64,000 bases of DNA, from NCBI GenBank assembly GCA_030077755.1, contig JAQJZZ010000005.1:1488001-1552000 (forward strand). Direction: 5' to 3'. The notes under the pieces are model-generated. The model was not told where the DNA came from, ran no database searches, and worked only from the letters and a program-made list of their open reading frames with translations. The translations under genes and the position numbers were made by a program. How positions within the stretch are numbered: position 1 is the stretch's first letter; every line of letters begins with the position of its first letter. This DNA comes from Filosporella fistucella (lineage: Eukaryota > Ascomycota > Leotiomycetes > Helotiales). Of the stretch, positions 48,576 to 59,187 are shown in pieces.

Positions 48576-49230
48576 GATGGATCCAAATAGTAAAGATACG
48601 ACAGCTTCAATCGAACCAGCGCCTCTCGACGCGACCAGATCAAACATTTGCGGATCATCGAAGGGTATTGCTGTGCAACATGCTGAACTGAAGAATCGCT
48701 TCGGCGTTTGAGGTGCAATCGGCATATCCTACTTCCTAACTGGGACTCCTCTTGGTATCGGTAGCTATTGATCTTCACCCTGGGGGTTGGCGGCGCCCCT
48801 TAATTTCTGCACTGCTACATATTTGCTACGGCCATGCAACTCTTCATGTGCTTTAGCCTGTCGGAGATAGCTGCTGTTTATGCTCATACTTCTGGTCGGT
48901 CTTTCACCCTTGTTGTGCATAAGAAACCTGTGACTGATCTGGGTTGAAATGCCAGATATTCTGGACTGCTGCTTTAGAACCGCAATCCTGCTTAAAGCTA
49001 TTGGAACGGTGCACTTGTAACGAGAGGCTGTATATTTTGTACTGCAGGTGGCTTTGTCTTCACATCTACCCTGATGAATGCCTCTGCCACAGTCTTATCA
49101 GCCCAGTACGAACGTGACCATTGGCAAATTTACACAGTCGTCCTTGCTCCGTGGGGAAAGTATTCTCAAGCTTGAAAACATCCATTCCGACTTTATAAAT
49201 GGTTAACAGGACTATCGTAAATACTCTTAA
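48576..49230 (+). pseudogene. Relic of an APC-family amino-acid/choline permease
   Basis: From the ATG at 48576 (MDPNSKDTTASIEPA) the frame is interrupted by stops, yet successive pieces in shifting frames follow the permease order. They are ISYFLTGTPLGIGSY (TM1), MQLFMCFSLSEIAAVYAHTSG (TM3 region), CTAGGFVFTSTLMNA and WQIYTVVLA. Several stops and frame changes occur within 600 nt and everything after about 49230 is unrecognisable, so only the N-terminal third persists. It is not an obvious copy of the intact permease at 56.7-58.5 kb; the short N-terminus differs. Confidence 0.65.
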
Positions 49231-49595
49231 CCTTATCTTTATTAGTGCAAACCCTTGCGAGTTTCGTGGTGCGATAAAATGAGATTGCGAGCTTTCGCAC
49301 CTGGTCCTCTTGCTCAGGGGTAGCGAGGCGATATTCATCCTGAGGCATGGAAGCATGTGTGGCGCTGCGAAGCTTCGCACTCTTGGTACAAACCAATTAT
49401 CTACTCGGCCGGAATTTTTGTTCTTTGCAACCTGGATACTTTCAAGCCGTTTCTCTTCATATTCGCACATCCTTCAATCCGACCCGAACGCGTGGAGCAG
49501 CCTCCCCATTGAATTTTCTCTGCATATAACGTCGGGTTGAGATTGAAGGCGAAACGGACATTGTTGACGACTTTCACGCCGTTTCTCTAAAACCC

Positions 49596-50092
49596 TTGCC
49601 TGGAAGCTACTTCGGGGATAGCGTTGCTTCGAAGAGATCATGTCAAGGCAACTTCACTGACAACTTTAACGGCCTGATAGATCCTAGTGTCCAGTGTGTG
49701 GAGAAAGAGCCTCCTTTCGATGTCGATTCTATCCATCGGTATGCTAACAGAATTGAGTCTTCACCAGTTTCCACAAACTTCTTATTGACTATAGGATACT
49801 GGGATTCTAAATCACCACCTCCCGGACTAATATTACCTTCGAAAGCGCCGCCGACCTCACTTAATCCTTGTGATATTGCACGGTTTGATTACATAAGATG
49901 AAAATGTTTCATTGTGACTACTATAGTGAGACATTCCACCTACACGGAGACTTAAATCGGCATTGCAATGGAATCCATTTTCCGTCATATCCCTACCGTC
50001 ATGTACTTGGATGCGAGAGAGGTGCACGTGGTTTTGCAAGGGGATATTTGCTTGTGGGGCACCAGAAACGATGTCATCCTAGCATTTTATAA
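49596..50092 (+). pseudogene. Relic of a C2H2 zinc-finger protein
   Basis: Frame 49898-50092 carries two degenerate adjacent fingers. The first, FHCDYYSETFHLHGDLNRHCNGIH, keeps Cys, Phe, Leu and both His but has lost the second Cys. The second, GCERGARGFARGYLLVGHQKRC, again lacks its second Cys. An upstream Ser/Pro-rich frame (49596-49901) with a short overlap may be the N-terminal part. Such loss of zinc ligands argues for decay of a transcription-factor-like gene. Confidence 0.55.
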
Positions 50093-51472
50093 TGTCCGGA
50101 TGAGAGCATGGTTATGCATGAACTCAGTTAGATCGATAGGTAACTTTCATCTAGTGAGTGTTATTACATCAATCTGCTTACGTTAAATAGAGCTGCTTTC
50201 GATAAGCGCGACCTTGATCCGAGGGCTTGTCCAGTAGAGACACCAATGATCGAACAAGTTCTTCGGCCAGGTGTCGACTTCATTTCTAAGCAAAATCAAG
50301 GCGCAAAAAGCGAAACTAGATGTTTTATTCTCGACTGCATAGCAATCACTAACGAGAATGACTCTTTAATGCTATCCTCTAGTAACACAAATGCCTTTAA
50401 AACAAGGGAATGATACCAAATCAAATTAGAACCTAATTTTTAATACCTTGAGCCGCATTGAAAAATAGGCACCTTAGACCCCCATGAAAATCGCTTTAGC
50501 AAGATTGAGTTATCTTCGTTAACTAGAATGATATCTATAATATTGGAAAAGCCTAAAGTCTAGAGTAGCAAGGAATATTAAACGGAAGCGAGGATGGGGG
50601 AAGTTTCGAAGTGATTAAAGATTAAGTTAATAGATTTATAAAGCACCTTATTAGAAGAGAATAAATAACGCCGGGCAATGAAAGTAGCATTTTAAATTCT
50701 GCACCTAAAATTTTATTAGACCTATTAACTTCCATCGAGAGTCCTAGTGAGATATTTCTCGAAAGTCTCTTCTAAGAGCATGGTTATCGGATTTCTTTAC
50801 TCTAGCCTCATCATTCATCTCTTACATGAGCAAAGAAACATAGTCTTTATCTAGCTCCCCGCCAAATGTTTTAACGCTATCGACTTCTTTAACAAGCAAG
50901 CATGAGGACTATAGAAAGAGGGCAGAGAGTAATAATAAAGAGGGGAATGACGGTGAAAATCAAGGATATTAAAAACCTAAGCTCGGTCTGATTCAGAGTT
51001 TATATGGTGGTAAAATTACAGGTCGGAGGCTTGATTATCATTTCCATATATTTAATCCCAAAAAATATCGCAAGAACGGCATAACTGGTATTTAATTTAA
51101 TACTTGTTTAGGCCCAGGGTTTTTAGGGTGGCATTATTTGGAGTAGGCTCGTCGCTCCATACTCATTCGGCCGCTAATCACACTCATCCTTGAGAGACTA
51201 ACCTTTTAGATAGCATTTAGGGAAGTCTCAAAGTGCATTGCACTTCAAGATTCGATGTCATCGTTGTCTCGCGACTTTTAAGACGGCTACTGCTACACTA
51301 GAGTATTTGGAGTCTTAGCCACTAGAATGCTCACAGGACCAAGTCATCTTGTCGCAGACGATATAAAGCATGAAATGACGTTTGAAATATCCATTTGATA
51401 GAGAAAATGTGACCATGCAATGTAAGCTGGTTTGAGACAACAACCCAATCCATTGCGTTCGAACATATCTAT
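50093..51472. other. AT-rich gene-free stretch of the decayed island
   Basis: No frame longer than about 60 codons on either strand, many TA and TAA/TAG words, and short scattered protein-like fragments. It looks like old, heavily mutated sequence; no terminal repeats or transposase motif could be identified. Confidence 0.55.
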
Positions 51473-52479
51473 CTAGATCTCCTTCCATGTAGATTCAAAG
51501 TCATAAACCGATACACCCTTATAGACGCCCTTTGTTTTAAATGTCGCGCCAGTCTTCTTGGACTTCCACGTGACAGTAAATGGCACATCGAAAGAAGATT
51601 GGCGAGCGGTGGCATAGACCTTATACGTCTTGTGCGGTCCAACAGAGACATTGACTGTGTCTGACCATGCCTTCGAAGTCCTCGTCTTTTCACCCCATCT
51701 CAAAGTGGTGGAGACTTCAGAGCTCACGGTGATCTCAGCCTCTGCAATCAATGGAATACCAACAGAAACTGTTGCTGAAGCACCTAATTTCACCCCAAAC
51801 TCATGCTCAAAGGTCGACTCTGACTCAATGGTTTCGGTGAGAGTCACAGACCTAGTCTGGGTCTCGGAAGTCTGATTTGTAGCCTTCTGGGATGAGATCG
51901 CCTTTGGGACTGTGTTGAAGATTTTCCCGGCGTTAAGCTGGTATTCGATCTTTTGAACATCCAGATCTTCTGCCAAGAAAGAAAAGTACTGGTCGTCAAA
52001 TACTCCGCCAGCATTAGTGTATCCTACGAAGGGAGCGGAGTCTCGAGAAAAAAGGACGGCATTGGTAGCAGGACAGACAATGCGGAATGTACCGGCATTC
52101 TTGCCGCTGGAAGGTCCAGGCTCTAACTTGAACCACTGATCGGCGAACGCAGTGTTATTGAAATCGAAAGACCCGACTTGGTTGCGATTCATGAAAATAG
52201 CCTTGTTGGTGTATTCGGAACGAATTCGGTAAAGGTTTGCATTGGCATCCTTGCCTGGATAAATCTGAAACCACTGATCATCGAAAACTCCAGTCATATC
52301 GATTTGTTGAATGATGGAATTGTTCCTTGGGTGATCATAAAGAGCTTTTCGAGACAAGGTGCTAACAATCCTAACACGGATCTCTGGCGAGGGGATGAAT
52401 ATGCCATTGACTATAGACTGCTAAAATAAGCTGTTGCTCTTGAGTAATTATATCATAAGTAAAATTAAACCCTTACCAT
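51473..52479 (-). CDS. Aerolysin-like pore-forming protein with N-terminal lectin-like domain
   Basis: Exons (minus) 52479-52477 and 52420-51473 give 316 aa. Residues about 1-155 resemble a beta-trefoil carbohydrate-binding domain, with repeated DDQWF/ADQWF/DDQYF units. Residues about 160-316 show the aerolysin-module pattern: a Thr/Ser-rich amphipathic stretch with alternating polar and hydrophobic residues, flanked by long beta-strands and ending in a twisted-sheet segment. The frame has no ATG at the right place in the large exon. A GTAAGG donor directly after an ATG at 52477-52479 and a TTTTAG acceptor at 52421 join in phase. No signal peptide, so cytosolic accumulation or unconventional release is expected, as for fungal lectin-type pore formers. 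Family role: beta-barrel pores in target membranes, often as defence against grazers. Target and activity unknown; frame intact. Confidence 0.82.
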
Positions 52480-52720
52480 GATGGATGAGAATTGGTAACT
52501 GGGAACCTGGGTCGTTTATACGGTGGAGGGATTCAGGGAAAGTCAAGCGTACAGTCGTGAGTCACTCGCGGTGCATGTGACAAATCGAGAAGTGCTCTAC
52601 AACTTCAGTGTCTGAACGTGGCAAATAATATGCTATCTTTGAGAGATCAGGAGTACTTGATGTTGAGCGTATGTGAACTGTTTGGGAGCAGAGGGGAGCA
52701 TGAAGTCGACATCCTTTAAC

Positions 52721-52727
52721 TTATATA
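52721..52727 (-). promoter_or_regulatory. TATA-like element
   Basis: Minus-strand TATATAA about 245 nt upstream of the proposed ATG of the pore-forming protein gene; distance fits a transcript with a 5' leader. Confidence 0.35.
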
Positions 52728-52820
52728 GCAAGCTAATGTGATTCTTGGAATATGACACAATATCTAGTCTGCAAAATTTTCTTTTCCTTCAGATTGTGGT
52801 CTTGGAAAGACAAAAACCAA

Positions 52821-52861
52821 ATTATTATTATTATTGTTATTTTTTTTTTTTAAAAAAAAAA
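52821..52861. repeat. ATT microsatellite followed by a T12-A10 palindrome
   Basis: Five ATT-type units run straight into about 12 T and 10 A residues, a simple self-complementary tract. Confidence 0.85.
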
Positions 52862-54001
52862 CAGTTTGCTGCACAAACAACTCTGTAAGTTCAACATACA
52901 GGCTTGTGGATTTAGCAGCGGTAAACATATGACATCAGCATTGAACGAGAGGTCGTCTCGTGGCTTGCATCTTACTCCGTAGACTAAGTTCCAGCAAGCG
53001 ATGCGAAGCGGCTTCACCCAGCGGCCCGCCGATCGCTACTTCATCGATGAACACTGATAAGTTATGTTCCACTTAACGTCCTGTTCTTGGAGCAATCGAG
53101 ACCATTCCTCAGCCAGCCAGCACTGACCGACTCTATGTCGGCGCAGCCTCATTATTAAATCGTAATACAATGACAGCCAGCGAAGACCTGACCAGGTGGA
53201 ACTATTTTGTGGTATAAGTTAATAGCGGGCGTGGAGATGGGGTTTCTATTATTATAATCTATAATAGAAAGCGTATTATTATTACCTTCCTTCTGGCTAA
53301 ATTGCTCAGTGGCAAAATTAAAGGTACGAGTAAACGTACACACTATAATTCGTATCGTAAATCAGCTATTCCTTGTATGCCTCAAATCACAAAAGATTAC
53401 AATCTCTCAATCGTGGTCCAGATGCTCCCTGCCACGATGATCTGCAGAGAGCTGAAAGCTTAGCTCAAAACTTTCAGCCCTGTGGCGGCACATCTCCAAT
53501 GAAATGGACCTGCAATTGCTTTTCAGGCAAGCCACGGCCTGCGAACAGCGAATCAACGGATTCAACATTTGAACCCATGCGCTCCTTGCTGCAGCTTGAT
53601 AGCGGATGACCCGTGTCCCGACCGGATATCAATGGATGCCCAGTGGCAGAGAGGGGAATTCCGGTATGATAGTTTACCGGATTGTGTATTTCTTGATAGA
53701 TGTCTGAGGTGGCCATCTGTTTTAAAAGCTCTGCTTTTGATCGAGGCTCAGCTGAACATTTGCAAGACACCCGACCGTTGCAATATACCTGATTGAGCGA
53801 GCACAGTCAAGCCACGATCCAGAACCAATCTTCTCGAGACATCCCAGCCTCGGGATTTCTGCATCTTTGATCCAGACACTGGCACGATTTCCTTTATCAC
53901 GGCGGTCCCTATCCCTCCAATCTTGTGCGTGATCGATCTCGTGTTCAAAATACATGAGCGAAAGTGTCCAGCGTCCTGAGGATACCTAGCTTTTGTTCAA
54001 A

Positions 54002-54929
54002 ATGGGGTTCTTCAAAAATAAAAGAAAGAGCAAGATCTCCGTCTCTCCCGTTACCCCGCGATCTGCTGAATTCGGGCATTCTGAATTTGCCTCGCTGCCG
54101 CACTTGGAGACGAAGGATAAGGTGAGCACAACATCGTGTCCCATTGAATTGATTCTGTCCCTCTATACACTCGCATGGCAAGCTTCTTAATTGACACATC
54201 CTTATAGAAATACAAACGTCTCATCCGGATTCTCCGCTTCGTCTCCCGATTTATTTCAGTAGTTCTCAACAGCCTCATCATTGGCATTCTAGCCTTCGCC
54301 CTTTCAAAGTACTACCTGACCAAAGATAGGGTCGTTGGCGACAAAAGTGTTTGGATTACACCTGCTACACTATGGCCATCATTTATGCTGCTCGGTATCG
54401 CTGTCACGACTTTGCTTATGAACCTCATCACCCTATGTTCTTATCTCTGTGGAATTGGAGCAGCGAATAAAGTCGACACTGCTGCTTCACTTGTATCATA
54501 CATCCTGACGGGAATACATGTTGCTGCGTGGGCTGTAGCTGCCGGCCTTTTCAAGATGGCCAACAACGGAAAGGATCTGTGGGGATATACTTGCTCGAGC
54601 ACCGCAGATGCTTTGGAAGAGCAAGTAAAGAACTATCTGAATTTTGGAAGATTGTGTGACATGCAGGTAAGTAATTTCAATTTCATATTCTTGATTTTTT
54701 TGCTGATGAATAACAGGGATGGGGTTGGTACGTCTCAATCATTCAGGCGGCTTCCTACCTGGTAGCTTTTGTAACCACAATCTTGATATGCAAAAGAGCG
54801 AGGCAGAAGAAGCGAATTGCCAAGATCAGAGATAGCACTGCTATGGAATTGGGATACAATCATAGTCATGAGTCAGGAACAATATATCAGCCTGGGACTG
54901 GGAGACGATATATGCCGGTTCAGGGATAG
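54002..54929 (+). CDS. Four-TM MARVEL-like hypothetical membrane protein (263 aa)
   Basis: Exons 54002-54121, 54208-54666, 54717-54929; introns of 86 and 50 nt, all phase 0. The basic N-terminus (MGFFKNKRKSK) is cytosolic. TM helices lie near residues 55-75 (VLNSLIIGILAFALSKYYL), 92-118 (WPSFMLLGIAVTTLLMNLI), 128-152 (LVSYILTGIHVAAWAVAAGL) and 195-217 (IIQAASYLVAFVTTILICKR). The large loop before TM4 contains two Cys (YTCSSTADA, GRLCDMQ) that could form a disulphide. The tail is Tyr-, Gly- and Arg-containing and hydrophilic. The layout matches fungal MARVEL-type tetraspan proteins of the plasma membrane; assignment is by topology only. Confidence 0.82.
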
Positions 54930-55106
54930 TCGCTTCAACATTCACGACGAAGCGATTTATTAGTTTGGAGATCGCTCTATTCTATTATACATATCCACCT
55001 TTGCCTCAGTCCTAACGCAACAAAAACTATTTTCCATTCACCCACCACCATGTCTACCTATTGAAAGTGCCATCGCATACCTGTACCTTACAAATCAACC
55101 TCCTAC

Positions 55107-56228
55107 CTACTTCCCCGCTGGACGAGGCTTCACACCAGGGAACTTTCTGGTTTTGTCAAAGAGATACATTCCAGGCTCCCCAGTGCTCCTATATGGTCCC
55201 TCTTTATCATCCCATTTGTGTGATCTCAAGATCAGAACCCCCTGGTACCCCTCAGCCAGCATGTCATCAGTCATACCATGTCCTCTTCCAGAGCACTGAT
55301 ACCCGCCTTCTCTACGAATCCAGTCAAAGCGCTCTGGGCAAGGCTTATTCTCCATAATCAGACCCATCGCCCAAGCATCCTGTTTCTTTTGCTCAGCAGG
55401 TGTGAGAGTGTTGTAGATAGTTTGTCGATCGCCCATCTCCTCATCACGCGCGCTTCTGAACATGCTTGTGAATTTTTCCTTGGGCTCAACATCGGCAAGC
55501 AGTCTGGTCTTCATACTTGAAGAACATCGCTGATCAACGCCAGTAAGGGTTGTTTTCATGGATGAACCCAAAATAGATGGACGTGCGGAGGGGATACTTG
55601 AGCTTATTGTCGAGCTCGATATGGATGGACGACCTGATGGCCTGATCGATGGACGTGTGCTCGGCATCATGGATACATCGGCCTTCAACTGGGTTGGTGT
55701 TGTTAAAGGTGTAATGGACGGACTAATTGATGGCCTAATAGATGGACGTGCTGAGGATGTGATTGGCATCTTGGATACATCAGCAAGGAGAAGTGTTCTA
55801 TCGTCGTTAGTAGGCAACCTCGATGCGTCTGCCATGGCGGTTGGAATCTTGCTGGCTCCCGCTGCTTTGGGGCCCTTGTAAAAGGAAGCAGGAGTTTGCG
55901 TCATCACGGGTCTTGGACGCAGAGTGGCAGCAGATGAAGAAGCTGGTATGAAAGAGGCCTCTGGCAGTGTGCTTGAGTCTGCACGGGATGAAGTTCCGAT
56001 TTTGTCAGTCTTGATCTTGGGGTTAATGGAAGGACGGTTTGAAGGCTTGACGCTGGTGATTTTGGACATGGATGACTTGGGTATGATGGTGTTGCCTTCA
56101 TGCGGGATGGTGTCTCCATCGTCCTCTTCCATGAGAATTGTTGTCTTGAAGGAGGTACTTGACGGCATTTTGGAGGTGGTCTTGCTGGGTTGCTTGCTTG
56201 GAAGCTTGGATGGGAGTTTGCTAGACAT
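55107..56228 (-). CDS. Ser/Pro/Thr-rich repeat protein with conserved C-terminal module (373 aa)
   Basis: Single exon starting MSSKLPSKLPSKQPSK. Residues 1-265 are Ser/Thr/Pro/Lys-rich with degenerate tandem units of the type RPSI-x-PS (for example RPSIRPSISPSITP near 150 and RPSIRPSGRPSIS near 190) and no hydrophobic core. Residues about 275-373 form a compact-looking, composition-balanced module. It contains a helix (LTPAEQKKQDAWAMGLIMEN) and a Cys/Trp/Gly region (PCPERFDWIRREGGYQCSGR). No signal peptide and no known catalytic motif. The repeats are encoded by GGACGTGCGG-type direct repeats on the plus strand. Function unknown; the globular end makes a real gene likely. Confidence 0.75.
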   Translation of the reverse strand: MSSKLPSKLPSKQPSKTTSKMPSSTSFKTTILMEEDDGDTIPHEGNTIIPKSSMSKITSVKPSNRPSINPKIKTDKIGTSSRADSSTLPEASFIPASSSAATLRPRPVMTQTPASFYKGPKAAGASKIPTAMADASRLPTNDDRTLLLADVSKMPITSSARPSIRPSISPSITPLTTPTQLKADVSMMPSTRPSIRPSGRPSISSSTISSSIPSARPSILGSSMKTTLTGVDQRCSSSMKTRLLADVEPKEKFTSMFRSARDEEMGDRQTIYNTLTPAEQKKQDAWAMGLIMENKPCPERFDWIRREGGYQCSGRGHGMTDDMLAEGYQGVLILRSHKWDDKEGPYRSTGEPGMYLFDKTRKFPGVKPRPAGK

Positions 56229-56696
56229 CTTTCCTGTCGTCTCTTTGTTATTTCAAGCTGCTTATTGATGCTCCTGAACTTTGTTGGGGATGCTGATGAA
56301 AATGGTCTGTAGGACGGATGGCGGGAGCTTATATAGACGAATTCTGGGAGGGCAGGATGCAATCATTTGAGGGATGAATAATTCTCGCCACCTGAATCAT
56401 CTGATCTCATTGTGGAATGAATGTTCGGAATTGATTCATGAGATTGGCTCTCAGAAAACGAAGGAACGTTTAACGTTCAATTTGAGTAAAATTGTCCACG
56501 TTCGTGAACGACAATGGATCTGTCAATCCTGTAGACCCAGTGGGTGACTTATAAAAACAAGGTTGGGTACACACCATCTCTTGCACGATTGGAAACAACA
56601 TTTGAACTCAGAATCATATTTGGCTGTCGCTAAAGTTTCGTTCAATTCATTCTCTCGCACTAAACGTACCCCTCCCTTCTCTTGTATTAATCCGAG
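56229..56696. other. Upstream region with TATA-like element
   Basis: Holds a minus-strand TATATAA at 56329-56335, about 100 nt upstream of the repeat-protein ATG. The rest is the 3' side of the permease gene. Confidence 0.4.
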
Positions 56697-58525
56697 TTAT
56701 TCAGAAAGTTGCTTAACATACTCCACAGGCCCCTTGTACTGATGTCTCGCTTTCCACACGTAATAGATCAACGCAACCGCCATAGTGAATCCCGTAATCA
56801 AAATATTCCAGTTCATTCCTGCTGCATCGGGCTTCGATTGCAGTGGGAAGAAGGGGAACACAAATGCCAGACTCAGAAAGCACAATGCAATAATGTTAAT
56901 CGGTAAACCTGCTTTTCCTAAATCAAATCGAGAGGGAAGAAGTGGCTCCTTCAACACACGTTTGCGTGCTATGCACCCGATTGCTACGATATAGGATGCA
57001 ACGGTGCCGACTTGACCGATGGAGACGATGATATTAAATGCAATGGTTGATCCAATGATGATAAGACTCAGAAGAGTGGTGATTACAAACGTGAGGAGGA
57101 CGGCGTTGAGGGGAATATCCCACCCAGGACGGACCTGTTTTGTTAGTAAGAGTCTTCTCTTTAGTCCTTTGGAATAGAACTTACATAGGATAATGTGTCA
57201 GAAAACGGAAGTCCCTTATCTCTGGCAAATGCAAAAAGCTGTCTCGAAGAAGTGGTCACTAGGTTGACAGCAGCAAATACTAACAATACCGCTACCAATG
57301 CTGTCAGAATCGACGTGCCAACCCTAGATTGTGTAGCGTTGAGCACAACCTGTATATATGGCTGCCCTGTCGCAGTACTGAGAATGCTATCCACATCTCC
57401 AAGTGTAGACATAACAGTGATAGTCATCACAAACCCCATGATATAATTCACTATCGCAGTGGCTACCATACTTCTTGGTAGTACCCACGCAGCGTCCTTG
57501 AGCTCTTCAGACAAATGACATGCTGAGTCTGCACCAATAAGGGTGATGACTGGTCCTGTCATACCTACTAAACAGGAAAGTCCGATACTGCCCCAGTTTC
57601 CATTATCTTGGAATTCCGTGAATACTATTTTTGGATCTGAGCGCGGAGACATTGTCCAGAGAACGACTATGAATGCGAAAAATCCAAAGACGTGGAGAAT
57701 CACGATTATACCTTCCAGCAGAGGCAATTTTCGAACCAGGATCGTGTTCCAGAGAATAGCGAAAACAACAACACCGATACTGAGTAATGTTCCATGCCAT
57801 CCCTGAATTGTGTATCCTGGAATATTCAGAGCCATCAACCCTTCGAATTGTTGCGCCGCTGCGAACGAAATCGAGGACATAGCAGCCTGCCATCCGATAA
57901 CCGCGAACCATCCTACGAGATATGATAGGAATTTCTGGTGTTTTGGAGGCGCGAATTCGGATACCCAATGGTACTGACCACCGGATGTTGGCGCCCTGTT
58001 GGTGTTGGTGTTAGAATTTAACGCGAGATTAGAGGCGGGAGAGGTGTTGGTGGCAGAGGGGAAAGAGCATACATGGAAGCCATTTCAGCCATTGACAAGA
58101 CCACGAAGAACATTCCGACGCAGACGGTTAGGAACATCCATATTCCACCTGCAGTTCCACCGTTGAGGAGGGAGAGTGCGACAATCCTGATATGTATCAA
58201 TTATTGCTCCATGTCCATGACTTACAGACAACTTACACAAGCGCAAATTCCCATGTAGCTCCAAGGACAACGGAGTATCCAAATATCGAAGTGAACCTAA
58301 ATGTGCGCTACGGGTAATTAGTAAGTCATCAGTATCAAAAAGAATAAAGCTCCAAACCCTCAATTGCGGTAGCTTTCCCATCCGATGCATATCCCTCCCA
58401 TCAAACTCTGTTCCCCTCTTCTCTCTAGTAGCATCGTCCAATCCTTCTCCAAACTCATTATCAAGTTCCACAGGCGACGCAGCAAAGACATTCGTATCTT
58501 CTTTGTTAGCGAAAGAAGACATCAT
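56697..58525 (-). CDS. APC-superfamily amino-acid/choline/GABA permease
   Basis: Exons (minus) 58525-58358, 58307-58237, 58186-58073, 57995-57185, 57134-56697 give 533 aa with four introns of 50-77 nt. Hydrophilic N-terminus, then about 12 TM helices. Family signatures: FTSIFGYSVVLGATWEFAL (TM1), SLLNGGTAGGIWMF (TM2), MAEMASMAPTSGGQYHWVSEFAP (TM3 substrate region, rebuilt across the fourth exon junction), WQAAMSSISFAAA, GADSACHLSEELKDAAWVLPRSM, SRQLFAFARDKGLPFSD and VRPGWDIPLNAVLLTF. Closest in style to fungal choline (Hnm1) and GABA permeases; the substrate cannot be fixed from sequence. Plasma membrane. Introns were placed by phase and all conserved blocks are intact. Confidence 0.92.
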
Positions 58526-59187
58526 CTTGTTGATGGGTCACTTTCACTCTGGACGGTAGTGAGGTTTCTGGCACGAAAAGGAGGTCGCACAAGACCCGAG
58601 AGAGTGGAAACGAGAGAAGAAGGGTTGGGAAGAATATGGGATGGGAGAGTCAGCATTTCGTTTGGGTGTGATGCAGGCAGGTAGTTGAGAACAGCTGCTT
58701 ATCGTGCCATGCCATGTGGTGAAAGAGAGCTCTCGAACTCGAAGGCAGCGGCGGGACTCAGAAAACAGTGTGGCAGCTGGGATTGGGAACACTGCAGAAG
58801 AAGGCGTAATGGGGTTGTGATAGGGTGTTGGACCCTGTAAGCTCGACTGCGGGCAGTAAAAGCGGGCTAGGATTAGGCCCGTCCCGAAAGACTACAGGCC
58901 TTGATTGGGGGAAAGCTAGGGGGGGACGCTCCCTAACATTTCTTTTGGGGTCTTCCGACCGGGGAAACGGGAGGTAACCGATACGGTGTGCTTGGGTTCT
59001 GCGGCACTGCAGGCGGCAGGTGGGGTAGGGTGTGATTTACATGCTTTTCGGAGAGTGTGTTCCTTTTCAAGTGAAAAGAATACATTGAGGCTTATCAAAA
59101 ACGTTTTTGATTGAAACCGGGGATCAGAACGCTCAAAAAGCAAACGAAGAAATCGCAACACCTATTTTATTTCCCCCGGGGTTGAAG
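58526..59187. other. Intergenic
   Basis: Promoter region of the permease gene and 3' side of the dehydrogenase gene. GC-rich runs at 58840-59000, no supported gene. Confidence 0.5.

Larger units (their letters stand above)
52480..54001. other. Intergenic upstream of two divergent genes
   Basis: Promoter side of the pore-forming protein gene (minus) and the second four-TM gene (plus). Includes the ATT repeat/T-A palindrome near 52821-52861. Short overlapping frames at 53370-53960 have no support. Confidence 0.5.

Noticed and set aside
50093..51472. Possible transposon in the AT-rich stretch
   Set aside because: No terminal inverted or direct repeats, integrase or transposase motifs visible by eye.
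55558..55881. Regular GGACG/GATGG direct repeats that could suggest a repeat array
   Set aside because: They are the codons of the RPSI-type repeats on the other strand; no spacer-repeat structure.
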